Positions 39,469-48,544 of a DNA stretch of 48,596 nucleotides are shown one piece after another. The position numbers and the translations under genes were made by a program. This DNA is from DAOPJM01 sp035399665 (GTDB lineage: Bacteria; Bacillota; Clostridia; Christensenellales; CAG-138): NCBI GenBank assembly GCA_035399665.1, contig DAOPJM010000011.1, positions 1-48,596 on the forward strand, read 5' to 3'. The notes beneath the pieces are model-generated. The model had not been told where the DNA came from. It searched no databases and saw only the letters and a program-made list of their open reading frames with translations. The first letter of the stretch is position 1. The number at the start of each line of letters is the position of its first letter.

Positions 39469-42400
39469 TTAGTCGAGGTTCGACGTTCTGCCGAACAGCT
39501 CAATCATCTTCTCGTCGGTCAAACGATAGTTGGTGTTTTCGTTGATATACTCCTTGACGTACTTTAGGAAGTAGTCCGGGTATTTGTCGGCGTACTCGCG
39601 GATGACGTCGCATTGGGTCAGCCAACTCTTGTAGTTGAGGCTCCACCTTGGGAAGTCCCAATTCGTCATTTCGTCTCGGATATTGTCCTGAAGCACGTCC
39701 ACCTTTGCCCTGATGTTCTCTGTCGAGTATACATCATTGACCATCGTGGCGCAAGCCTCAAGGAAAATTTCAACAAATTCGTTGTTCGACAGAAGCGAAC
39801 GTGACAGCACCGTCGAGAAGCCCTTGTTCACCCCGTGTCCCGCCGGGTTGAAGTACTTCCAGAAGAAGTTGCGGCGATACCCCGTGGTGTAGGCAATCTC
39901 CTTGTCGTCGTTGCGGTTCATCGCCCAACAGAAGTCGTAGACTATCCACCGCCACTTGTTGTCCTTCTCGGTCGAACGCCACCATTTGATATTGCCCGTG
40001 TCGGTGTTGCCAACCGCAATCTCCATCGCGCAGTACAGCGCGTAGTTCTCTACATCTACCTTTGAGCAGACATAATTGTAGTCCGAGCTGTTCGACAGGT
40101 CGCAGTTGCGTTCCTTGCAGTAGCTGATGAGCGCGTCATAGTCGGCCTTTGCGGAGGCGTCGCCCGTGACAAGGGTGCCGTTGCCCACCAATACCGTGAT
40201 GGTATCGGGGTCGTTTACGCTGTAATGCTGAGCGATATAGAACTTGGAGACCTTCTCGCGGAGGTTGTACACGCCCCAGTATTCGCCGTTGAGATAGACT
40301 ATGCATTGCACATAGGCCTGTACCGCAAGGTCGATATCGTTGTCATCCAAAAGCCCCGACACCAAAACGTCCCTGATGCGTGAATTGATGTTGTCCTGAG
40401 CGGAGGCGCGCAGCACAAGCGACTCATAGCTGTCAAACGGACGGTTGGAGAAGAAGGGGTAGTCTATGCTTGAAGCGCCATAGCCCTTTCTTGCGACGAG
40501 CGCGAAGCCCTTTTGTGAACGCATCCTCGAATAAGCTCCAAAGATACGAATCATCAGATCCTGCTCATGCAACACCTCGCTTCCGCCCGCCGAAAGGTAG
40601 GTGAAGTGCGTGGAGCGCTCCCATTCACGGCCCGATTGGTTGTAGTTCGCACCCAGCTGGGTGTCCTCGTCGTAGCTGTCGCTCTTGATGTATATGCCCG
40701 TGTTCTCGCTCCACAGGTTGTAGGGATCGGTCACAAGGAACACCACGGGCAGGCTGGTGTTATGGGCCTCGATGGTCCCGACGGCGCCAACTATCACATA
40801 GGTGTTGGAGGCTATGTCGCTGTAATAGCGTGATCCGTCCTCAGAAAACGCCCTTGCCCTTAAAACCGTGTTGGAATTTATGCTTATAGCCGTACCCTCG
40901 ACATAACGGGTGCTGTCCACGGTCGGGTCGTAGCAGGTCTGCGTACCAAGCTTGTTGGCTTCAACGTCGCTGTAATTCGCTTCCGCTATGTTGGGTGTGT
41001 AGATGGTGTAGGTGACGTAGCAGCCCTCAGGCACGGTGATGGTCACCTGCTGAGCGCTTCCGTATATTCCGCTGTCTTGCGAAAAGGTCGGCGTATCACA
41101 ATAGCCCACCTTGCTGTAACCCTCGTTCTTGAGGTTCATGGTGGGGCTGTTGAAAAGCACCCACTCTCCGCTCTCATCTCTGCCGTAGGATATTCCGGCA
41201 CGGCTGACAGGCACGTCAACCTTGTCTATGAGGTTCTTTTCGGCGTCGAAAAGACAGAGCGTCTCGCCGGCGCCTGATATTCCGAAGCTTAGGGTCATGG
41301 CTTTTTGCTCAGGGGTCACGTCCTCGGCGTCCTGCCACTCCAAGGGAAGGCTGCCTTCCATGTAAACTATCAGATATCCTTTAGCGGCGATAATCGTTCC
41401 GTCAGGAAAAACCCATTTGCTGTTGTCTGTCAGCCTGTCCGACAGCGCGTACCCCGTGAGGTCAACCGCCGTGTCGGAGCTGTTGTAAAGCTCCACCCAA
41501 GCCCCAAGGTCAACGTCTGTCGGCCTGCCCGACGTACTCACAACGTAGGTGTACCCTGAGCTGAGTATCTCATTTAGGCATATATCATGTACGCCGATGT
41601 CGGGATAGCGCACCGCCTGAAACGCCTGCCACCCCGCCGCTGTGTTGGGATAGCCGGGAGTCGGCTCTATGCATGGCTCAAAGCCGAGGTCGTTTAGCGG
41701 ATCGAAGTCGCCGTCCGCGCCGTAGATTCGCGCCCAGCTTACGTCCTTGGTCTGAGACTCGAAGGTGACAAGGTCGAGTATGCCGCCCACCGCGTTTGTG
41801 AAGATCACAGTCTCGCCGCTGCCCGAGAGCGCGAAGTCAAGGCAAATATAGCCCTCAACGTCGGATTCAGTGCAGTACAGCACAAGATAGCCGTGCGGCG
41901 CGATGGCTGTACCTTCGGGGAAAGTGCATTTGTAGGGCTTGGTCTCATCGTCACTGATGCCGCAGCCCGATATGTCCACCGTCTCGTCGGTGGTGTTGTA
42001 AAGCTCTATCCAGTCGCAGGAGGTGCCGTCAGGGCCGGTCAGCGTGGAGCCGTTCTTTGCCATAAGTTCGGTGATGTACACGCCGTTGTGCTTGGACTCT
42101 ATGCCCACATTCTGCCCTAAGAGCTTGCTTTGCTCGTACGCCGCGATACCTTCGCTGCTGTTCTCATAGCCGGGGGAGGGGAGCATCTCGACCCAGCTTG
42201 AGCTTGTGAGGTCGTAGCTGAATGTATAGCCCGAGAACACGCTTGGGATTTCCAGGGAAAGCAGCATATTGCCGCCCGCGTCCGAGAAGCGCAGAACCTC
42301 GCCGCTTGACAGCTTGAAGTTGGCGACAAGCGCATCCTCCACGGATTCGCCCGTACACCAAATAACAAGATATTCGCCGGGCTGAAGAACCGTGTCGTCG

Positions 42401-42681
42401 GGTATCAGCCAGGCGTCTGTCTCGCGGTCACTCAGGGTGTAGCCCGCGATGTTGTGCGCCTTGTCGCTGCGGTTGTACAGCTCCACATAGTCGGGATGAT
42501 TCCCCAATGAATCCGACACAGCGCCCTTATTGCCTGTCATAATCTCGCTCACTATGATGGGTGACGCCTGCGCGACCGCGCCGAGCTGCGCGTTCTTGGC
42601 AAGATTCACCCCCACTACAAGCAGAATTATGAATAGGGCGACAAGAGCCGCCGCAATCAAGAGTTTGATAGGTTTCATCAA
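39469..42681 (-). CDS. Secreted/anchored CotH kinase family protein with three lamin-tail domains
   Basis: 1070-residue protein with an N-terminal signal/anchor helix (about 5-27). Three lamin-tail-like domains follow, beginning near IIVSEIMTGN (about 42), VYITELMAKN (about 200) and ICLNEILSSG (about 368), each with the D/A-W/Y-V/I-ELYN core. A chitobiase-type beta-sandwich repeat (about 525-625) precedes the CotH domain (about 630-1000). In that domain the usual Asp-x-Asp region reads RWIVYDFCWAMNRND, so the second Asp is Cys. CotH proteins are secreted protein kinases, first known from spore coats. Operon partners are VTC and DUF4956. Extracellular role unknown. Confidence 0.88.
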   Translation of the reverse strand: MMKPIKLLIAAALVALFIILLVVGVNLAKNAQLGAVAQASPIIVSEIMTGNKGAVSDSLGNHPDYVELYNRSDKAHNIAGYTLSDRETDAWLIPDDTVLQPGEYLVIWCTGESVEDALVANFKLSSGEVLRFSDAGGNMLLSLEIPSVFSGYTFSYDLTSSSWVEMLPSPGYENSSEGIAAYEQSKLLGQNVGIESKHNGVYITELMAKNGSTLTGPDGTSCDWIELYNTTDETVDISGCGISDDETKPYKCTFPEGTAIAPHGYLVLYCTESDVEGYICLDFALSGSGETVIFTNAVGGILDLVTFESQTKDVSWARIYGADGDFDPLNDLGFEPCIEPTPGYPNTAAGWQAFQAVRYPDIGVHDICLNEILSSGYTYVVSTSGRPTDVDLGAWVELYNSSDTAVDLTGYALSDRLTDNSKWVFPDGTIIAAKGYLIVYMEGSLPLEWQDAEDVTPEQKAMTLSFGISGAGETLCLFDAEKNLIDKVDVPVSRAGISYGRDESGEWVLFNSPTMNLKNEGYSKVGYCDTPTFSQDSGIYGSAQQVTITVPEGCYVTYTIYTPNIAEANYSDVEANKLGTQTCYDPTVDSTRYVEGTAISINSNTVLRARAFSEDGSRYYSDIASNTYVIVGAVGTIEAHNTSLPVVFLVTDPYNLWSENTGIYIKSDSYDEDTQLGANYNQSGREWERSTHFTYLSAGGSEVLHEQDLMIRIFGAYSRMRSQKGFALVARKGYGASSIDYPFFSNRPFDSYESLVLRASAQDNINSRIRDVLVSGLLDDNDIDLAVQAYVQCIVYLNGEYWGVYNLREKVSKFYIAQHYSVNDPDTITVLVGNGTLVTGDASAKADYDALISYCKERNCDLSNSSDYNYVCSKVDVENYALYCAMEIAVGNTDTGNIKWWRSTEKDNKWRWIVYDFCWAMNRNDDKEIAYTTGYRRNFFWKYFNPAGHGVNKGFSTVLSRSLLSNNEFVEIFLEACATMVNDVYSTENIRAKVDVLQDNIRDEMTNWDFPRWSLNYKSWLTQCDVIREYADKYPDYFLKYVKEYINENTNYRLTDEKMIELFGRTSNLD

Positions 42682-42867
42682 CGTCTTCCCTTCCTATATA
42701 TTATAGCGGCGCACCAAACACGCCGCCTTTAGTTCCGTGACCTATGATAACACACCTGACCTTAAATTGCCATTAGAAAGCCAAAGAATTTACATTTTGT
42801 ATGAAGTCGGTCTTTACGAGACAAATCCTCATGTCCTCCTAATGCATTCAGACAATAAACCTCCGCT

Positions 42868-43060
42868 GTCATCCTGAGGAGCGGAAGCGACGAAGGATCT
42901 TGAAACAAGCTTGTGATGAATAGCGCCGCTCCCGCGTGGGACAGGGGAGGCGGGCGAACGAAGTTCGCCCCTGCATTTTGGTCGTTGACGCGGGGGAGCG
43001 CCCCTTGACTTTCATGTTTCCACCAAGATCCTTCGCCTATTGCTCAGGATGACAGCGGGG
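42868..43060. repeat. Palindromic intergenic repeat, copy 3, with nested hairpin
   Basis: Left end GTCATCCTGAGGAGCGGAAG then CGACGAAGGATCTTG; right end CAAGATCCTTCGCC...GCTCAGGATGACAGCGGGG. It is longer than other copies because of an inner segment with a perfect inverted repeat GGGCGAACGAAGTTCGCCC (42952-42970). The remainder of the 42682-43253 gap has a partial tail (GGCGGAACAT...ATGAC) also seen after the 48 kb copy, and no gene. Confidence 0.85.
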
Positions 43061-43253
43061 GTTAGCCGGCGGAACATAATTATATGACGGCGGGGGATGA
43101 CAGGAGTGGCCTTGACGGCTATTGTTTTCAGCAATAGCCTTCGTTAGACAACAGGATGATTATGGGGTGTTGGAGATCACGGGTTTTACTGCAAACAAGA
43201 GCCGCGGAGCATCGATAGCTGCGCCGCGGCTTTGCATTATAGTATATTTATTC

Positions 43254-43712
43254 TCAGAAACAATCGTCAATCCTAATCTTGGCGACTATCTTGCGCACAT
43301 TGGAAGGGTTGCCCTCTGCAACGCACACCATATGAGCGTCCTGCGGGAAGCACACCAAGAAATTTCCTGCCTTCACTCGGCAAATGGCCTGCGCCTCGCC
43401 CGTATAGAAGCCTATGTCCTTTTCGGAGTCGAATTCGCCCAAAGGCTTCAGCTGCGAAACGTCCCGCAGCTTTATAAGCTCCGACCCCTCAAGCGTATAG
43501 TGAATGTCGAGCCAATGCCTGTGCGCCTCATAGCGGCAGTCAGCTTCGAGCTTTGTCTGAATCGTAAGCAGCGAAAGCCGTATTCCTCTGTCAGCGCTTT
43601 CATAGCCGCCCTCGGGCAGCTCACCGCCGAATCTCGCTATCAGATTAAGCGCCTCGCGCACTGTCGGCAGGCTTGCGTAGCTGTCGGCGTTCGTCAGCCT
43701 GTCGAATATCAC
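43254..43712 (-). CDS. YhcH/YjgK/YiaL family protein (sialic-acid anomerase type)
   Basis: 152-residue cupin-like protein of the DUF386 family. Visible motifs are metal-site HRHWLDIHYTLEG, ECxP-like FLVCFPQDAHMVC and the C-terminal VRKIVAKIRI. YhcH proteins in nan operons are thought to speed up anomer exchange of sialic acid or ManNAc. Its start overlaps the stop of nanA by four bases (ATGA), which supports a sialic-acid role here. Last gene of the operon. Confidence 0.88.
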   Translation of the reverse strand: MIFDRLTNADSYASLPTVREALNLIARFGGELPEGGYESADRGIRLSLLTIQTKLEADCRYEAHRHWLDIHYTLEGSELIKLRDVSQLKPLGEFDSEKDIGFYTGEAQAICRVKAGNFLVCFPQDAHMVCVAEGNPSNVRKIVAKIRIDDCF

Positions 43713-44623
43713 AGGTACTTTGCCTTCGCTTCCTCTATCATATCGCAGGACGCGTCGACTATCGCCAAATCAGCTTCAACAAGCGGCGCGAGCGGGCTGC
43801 GTACGCCTCCGACCTCAACGCCCTGCTTTTTCAGTATCGCCTTGGTCGCGGCATACATATTGCCGTGAGTACCACAGAAGCGGTAGATGATACGGCAGAC
43901 CTCATTCTGAATAGCCCTTGCTTCCGGCATCCTGCCCTCGCCATACAACGCGTAGATCTTCTTGAACAGCTCAGGCATGACCGCGTAGGTTCCGCCTATG
44001 CCCGCCGTCGCTCCCGCAGCGAGTCCGGAAAGGAACTGCTCATCCGGCCCGTTGAACACAACGAAATCGTCGCCGCCCATGTCGTTGAATATCTGAATAT
44101 CCTGAACGGGCATGGAGGAGTTTTTAACCCCCACCACGTTGGGATTCTTCAGCATCTCCCGAAGCAGGCTCTGTGTAAGGCTGACGCCCGCCAGCTGCGG
44201 AATATTGTAGATGACAAAGTCGGTATTGGGGCCCGCGGATGAAATATCGTTCCAATACGCCGCGATCGCGTGTTCGGGCAGATGGAAGTATATCGGGGGT
44301 ATGCTTGCTATAGCGTCCACGCCGAGACGCTCCGCGTGAGCCGCAAGCTCCATGCTGTCTTGGGTGTTGTTGCACGCAACATGCGCTATCACAACCGCCT
44401 TGCCCTTGGCCTCCGCCATGACGCTCTCAAGCGTGAGTTCCCTGTCCGCGATGCTCTGGTATATGCATTCTCCGGACGAGCCGCCGACGTAGAGACCCTG
44501 GACGCCCTTGCCCAGCAGGAAGCGCGTCAATGCGCGTACACGTTCGGGACTTACACTGCCGTTGTCATCGTAGCAGGCGTAGAAGGCGGGAAATATCCCA
44601 CTGTACTTATCTTTTCTTTTCAA
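43709..44623 (-). CDS. nanA: N-acetylneuraminate lyase-like DapA/NanA family aldolase
   Basis: 304-residue class I aldolase. Carboxylate-binding GGSSGE (47-52), catalytic Tyr139 (VIYNIP) and Schiff-base Lys167 (VVGVKNSS) are present. GSSGE with the following Cys, and the yhcH partner, favour sialic acid lyase (Neu5Ac to ManNAc and pyruvate) over dihydrodipicolinate synthase. The start is TTG (44623), preceded by AAAGGATG, and lies just after the stop of the restored permease frame. Confidence 0.87.
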   Translation of the reverse strand: MKRKDKYSGIFPAFYACYDDNGSVSPERVRALTRFLLGKGVQGLYVGGSSGECIYQSIADRELTLESVMAEAKGKAVVIAHVACNNTQDSMELAAHAERLGVDAIASIPPIYFHLPEHAIAAYWNDISSAGPNTDFVIYNIPQLAGVSLTQSLLREMLKNPNVVGVKNSSMPVQDIQIFNDMGGDDFVVFNGPDEQFLSGLAAGATAGIGGTYAVMPELFKKIYALYGEGRMPEARAIQNEVCRIIYRFCGTHGNMYAATKAILKKQGVEVGGVRSPLAPLVEADLAIVDASCDMIEEAKAKYL

Positions 44624-44629
44624 GCTATA

Positions 44630-45468
44630 TCATCCTTTCACCGCACCCATGGTGATACCCTGGGTAAAGTATTTTTGGAACATTAGGAAGATGGCGATTA
44701 TCGGGACGGCCGCCAAAGCCGCACCCGCCATGATTAGGCCGAAGTCCGTACTCATCTCGGATTGCAGCTTAGCAATACCCAAGGAGATGGTGAGATTGCC
44801 TTGGAGTTCAGCATGATGAGCTGAAGGAAGTAATCATTCCACGAGGTTATAAACGTGAAGATCGCAAGCGCTCCGACGCCGGGCTTGATTATCGGAAGCA
44901 CGACGCTTGTGAAGGTGCGGAACTCGCCCGCGCCGTCTATGCGAGCGGCTTCAAGCATCTCGGTAGGAATGGTCTCGGAGAACTGCTTTATCAGGAACAC
45001 GCCGAAGGGCCAGCCCACCGTGGGCAGTATCACGGCCCAAAGGTTGTCATGCAGGTTCAAAAACGCCATCTCTTTGAGCAGCGGTGTTAGGATGACCTGC
45101 TTGGGCAGAGCCATCGCGCATACGAGCAGCGAAAACAGGAAGGCACGGCCGTAGAAGCGTTTCTTGGCCAACACATATCCCGCCATTGACGCCGAGATAC
45201 AGGTGAGCGCCATTGCCGCGACGGATATCAGCACGCTGTTGAACAGCCACTTCAATGCGGGGTTTTTGAATAGCCTTACATAGTTGTCAAGCGTGGGCGA
45301 AGTGGGGAACCACTCGGGTTTTGCGGAGTTGATCGTCGCCGCGTCCTTGAGCGAACCCGTGATAATCCAGTAGAGCGGGAAGCTGAACAGCACCGTAAGG
45401 ATAATCAGTATCACGAACGCGAATATTCGGTACGAAAGTTTGTTCTTGGAACCCATGTTGGAATGCAT
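44630..45468 (-). pseudogene. Carbohydrate ABC transporter permease (MalG type), frameshifted
   Basis: CUT1-type inner-membrane permease with six expected helices. The EAA loop EAARIDGAGEFRTFTSVVLP is normal. After NDYFLQLIMLNSKA the frame is lost: a one-base deletion near 44794-44800 leads to an early stop at 44752. Restoring one base continues in frame through LTISLGIAKLQSEM, MAGAALAAVPIIAIFLMFQK and YFTQGITMGAVKG to a TGA at 44630, the normal family ending. So the last helix is missing unless this is a sequencing error. Start at MHSNMGSKNK after AGGAGGCGG. Confidence 0.88.
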
Positions 45469-45481
45469 GTCTTTCCGCCTC

Positions 45482-46393
45482 CTAATCCGCTTTCCCCGTA
45501 CCTGCAAGCTTGAATTGCAGCGCGGAGAACAGCGCGATGATGATCGCAAGTATGACGCCCATGGCGTTGCCGTAGCCGTAGCGATACAGCTTGAAGGCCT
45601 CGTAATATATGTAATACATCACTGTGCTTGTCGAATAGTTTGGACCGCCCGATGTGAGCAGCTGTATAAGCGCGAAGCACTGGAAGGTATTGATGGTCGT
45701 GATTATGAGTATGTAGAGCGTTGTCGGCATTATGGAAGGCCACTTGATGCGCCAGAAGGTCTGGAGCTTGTTGGCGCCGTCCACCTCGGCCGCCTCTACG
45801 AGGGAGTTATCCACGTTTCCCAAAGCCGCCACATACAGAACTATGGGCTGACCTATGGACGTGGTGAACAGAATTAACAGTATGCACCAGAGGGCGGTGT
45901 TCTCGTTGCCGAGCCAACTGATGTTTTTGTCAATAAGCGACGCGGACTTCAAAAGGTGGTTGAACAGACCCGTATACTGGTTAAACATCCACTTCCAAAC
46001 CACTGTGACGGCAACCGTGCCAGTGACCACCGGCAGATAGAAGATACAGCGAAAGAAGGAGCGCAGCGAAGGGCGCATTGGATATATGACCGAAGCAACC
46101 CACAGCGAAAACGCCGTGACCGCGGGTACAGCGACCACAACCAGCACGGCTGTATTCTTCAAAGACTTGACGAACACGGGATCCTTGAACATCTCCACAT
46201 AGTTGCCGAACCCGACAAAGGTGAAGTCAGTCATCGTGTAATCGAAGAAGCTTGTGAACAGGCACATGACCATCGGAACGATTACGAATCCGACGAAGAA
46301 AATTAGCGCAGGCAGGAGAAACAGATATGCCGATACCGTTTCACGGCGCACGGGTGCGCGGCTCATGCCTGAGAATCTATTACGAGCGGCCAT
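45482..46393 (-). CDS. Carbohydrate ABC transporter permease (MalF/UgpA type)
   Basis: 303-residue CUT1 permease with six hydrophobic helices and the EAA loop LVEAAEVDGANKLQTFWRIKWP. AYLFLLPALIFFVGFVIVP at the N terminus is typical. It pairs with the downstream MalG-type permease (13 bases apart). No ATPase gene is in the operon, as for many Firmicutes CUT1 systems that share an MsmX-like ATPase. With nanA and yhcH next door, sialic acid or a related sugar is the probable cargo. Confidence 0.92.
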   Translation of the reverse strand: MAARNRFSGMSRAPVRRETVSAYLFLLPALIFFVGFVIVPMVMCLFTSFFDYTMTDFTFVGFGNYVEMFKDPVFVKSLKNTAVLVVVAVPAVTAFSLWVASVIYPMRPSLRSFFRCIFYLPVVTGTVAVTVVWKWMFNQYTGLFNHLLKSASLIDKNISWLGNENTALWCILLILFTTSIGQPIVLYVAALGNVDNSLVEAAEVDGANKLQTFWRIKWPSIMPTTLYILIITTINTFQCFALIQLLTSGGPNYSTSTVMYYIYYEAFKLYRYGYGNAMGVILAIIIALFSALQFKLAGTGKAD

Positions 46394-46425
46394 ACAAAAT
46401 TACCCCCCTAACCGTCATGCGTTGA

Positions 46426-46461
46426 AAGGCGCGCCTGCCCTGTTCGGAGCGGGCGCGCCTT
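46426..46461 (-). other. Intercistronic stem-loop after the solute-binding protein gene
   Basis: AAGGCGCGCC (46426-46435) and GGCGCGCCTT (46452-46461) form a perfect 10-base-pair stem with a 16-base loop. Only TTT follows on the minus strand. Such stems after binding-protein genes usually protect the upstream mRNA and lower permease expression. Confidence 0.65.
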
Positions 46462-46483
46462 GGAGAAACAAGGTTTACTCTGC

Positions 46484-47857
46484 TTAGGAAGCCGTTGCGG
46501 CGTTGCAGGTTGTGACGTAGTCGTTGACCGCGGTGGTCACGTCAGCTCCGCCGAAGATCTGCTGCAGCATGTTCCACCATGCGGTGCGCTGCTCAGCCCA
46601 ACCCTTGGTGACGTTGTAGTAGTCGCCGAGGTACTTCTGGAAGGAAGCGAACACTGCCATGCGAGCTTCGCTCTCCGTGCCGGCATAGACGTTGCCGTAG
46701 GAGGAACGAACGGGGAAGAATCCGGTTGCGCTGACGCTCAGGGGTCCCTGGGTCGCATCGTCACAGACGAACTCGATGAACAGCTTGGCAGCCGCGATCT
46801 TGTTCTGGTCGCCGTTATTGAAGATACCGAAGCCCCAGATGCCGCCGCAGAGCTCGGGAACGCTGTCATCGGACGGGAACGCGACTGCATAAGGCGTGAA
46901 GTTGACCTGGCTTGCGTAGTTGGCCTCGTTGCTGGCGTTCCAGCAGAAGCTCATTGCGATGGTGCCGTTGGAGAAAAGCTGGAGCTCGTCGGAAGCGACG
47001 ATGCCCGCGTCATAGCCGATAAGACCCGCGTTGGCCCAGTCTACAAGCTGCTGCAGACCCATGACGCCCGCTTCGCTGTTCATGGTCCACTCGGTATGCT
47101 CGGCATTGGTGTACTTTGCGCTGTACAGGTTCATGGCAAGAGCGCGGGTGCCTTGGTCGCCGCCCTGACCGCCGCAGTATACAACGCCGGTGGTCTCTAC
47201 GCCGTAGTCAACAAGAGCCTGAAGAGCCTTGCCGAAGTTCTCGGTCGTCCAGGTGCGGGTCTCCTGATCGATGTACTGCAAAGCGCCCGCGGCCTCAAAG
47301 ATCTCATAGTTGATGGCCATGCAGTGCGTGGTCATGCACATGGGGTACTCATAGTATTCGCCATTGGTCCACTGACAGGCGGAAACGACCGCTGCGCTGG
47401 TGGCGGAGATGTCGGCCATGGCCTCTTCATCCCACAGATCGGACAGATCAACCATCTTGCCCTTTGCGCCCCAGTTGCTCACAAGACGCTCGGGTCCTTC
47501 GAAGATGATGTCGGGAGCGGTGCCGGCTTCGAGAGCTGCGGTAACCTAATCGTCGCCGGAGCTGTAATCGAGGTACTCAACTTTTACGGTGATGTTCGGA
47601 TACATCGCGTTGAAGCTGGCGATAAAGCCCTCAACGGTGGCGGAATCCTTCCAGCTGCCGATGGGGTAGGTCCAAAGGGTGATCTCAGCCGTGATGTCGG
47701 CGGGTTCTTCCGTTGCGGGTTCTTCCGTTACGGGTTCCTCAACTGCGGGAGCCTCGGTAACAACGGGTTCGTCGGTTGCGGGGTCCTCGGTGGCGGTACA
47801 GGCGAAAGCCACAAACACCATGGAGAGAACGAGCAGGATCGCAAAGATTTTCTTCAT
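46484..47857 (-). pseudogene. ABC transporter extracellular solute-binding lipoprotein, interrupted by an in-frame TAG
   Basis: One continuous frame of 458 codons (stop included) with a TAG at 47548-47546 splits what is otherwise a full-length family 1 sugar-binding protein. N terminus: signal peptide MKKIFAILLVLSMVFVAFAC with lipobox Cys20, then a repetitive Thr/Glu/Pro linker (PVTEEPATEEPADI), then the binding domain. The sequence reads YLDYSSGDD-stop-VTAALEAGTAPDIIFEGPE, perfectly collinear across the stop, with a Lys, Gln or Glu codon the likely ancestor. Ribosome binding site TTAGGAGG. First gene of the nan-type operon. Real nonsense mutation, sequencing error, or suppression are all possible. 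Confidence 0.9.
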
Positions 47858-47897
47858 CTGGTTTTACCTCCTAATAGATTTCCTTTCGTATTTAGTG

Positions 47898-47917
47898 ATT
47901 ATATCGGCTTATGCCGA
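47898..47917 (-). promoter_or_regulatory. -10 box and palindromic operator candidate of the sialic-acid operon
   Basis: Minus-strand TATAAT (47898-47903) is directly preceded by the perfect palindrome TCGGCATAAGCCGA (47904-47917) where a repressor would block the spacer. No clear -35 is seen. Upstream 47918-48168 is AT-rich then featureless. Confidence 0.45.
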
Positions 47918-48168
47918 ACTCGACACTCAGAGTATATGTGATGTGAAATGAAATGTCAAGATATAAAATAAATAAATTTTTATTTTTTATCGAAACGAAA
48001 ATGTTTTTGCTATATGGGGCAAGAGAGTGCGCAAGAAGACCATATTTGCCGCATTACACCACTCACTCCTCAAGTATTTTGCAAGACCCTTCGACCATGT
48101 AATGGGTTGACAGCGGGGGAGTGAAGGGCAAATGGAGAACAGGTTAATAGAGTGGCTAAACCCCCGCT

Positions 48169-48535
48169 GTCATCCTTAGGGATGAAGCTCCCAAGGATCT
48201 TGGAGCAAGCTTGTCACTGAAAGAGACGCTCCCCCGAATCCCCCCCGCCGTCATCCTAATACGTTCCGACAACCAACCACCGCCGTCATCCTGAGGAGCA
48301 ATACTCCGAAGGATCTTGAAACAAGCTTGCGGTTAAAGATGCGCTCCCGCGAATCCTCCCCCATTGTCATCCTGAGGAGCGGCAGCGACGAAGGATCTTG
48401 GAGCAAGCTTGCGGTTAAGGGTGCGCTCCCGCATGGGACACGGAGGGTTGAGGAAGGGGCGTTGCGGGGGAGCGGGTGTTGACTGCTATTGTTTTTAGCA
48501 AGATCCTTCGACAAGCTCAGGATGACAGAGGGGGT
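48169..48535. repeat. Cluster of palindromic intergenic repeats, copies 4-6
   Basis: Units begin with GTCATCC at 48169, 48250 (short), 48285 and 48366. The longer ones continue with AAGGATCTTG, then AGCAAGCTTG or ACAAGCTTG, and GCGCTCCC or GACGCTCCC. Only the last has a right end, AGCAAGATCCTTCGACAAGC then TCAGGATGAC (to about 48525). The first ones are left halves, suggesting repeated nested insertion or recombination. Confidence 0.85.
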
Positions 48536-48544
48536 GGGTTGGCG

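Noticed and set aside
47546..47548. General recoding of TAG as an amino acid
   Set aside because: ygeW, pepC-like Ntn-hydrolase and the short leader ORF end with TAG at expected places, and no other gene here shows an internal TAG.
46460..47941. 493-residue plus-strand open frame antisense to the solute-binding protein
   Set aside because: Low-complexity Gly/Val-rich translation, no ribosome binding site, and the minus-strand reading has a signal peptide, lipobox and domain match.
48169..48535. CRISPR array
   Set aside because: Repeat units are long, variable and palindromic, spacing is irregular, and no cas genes are present.
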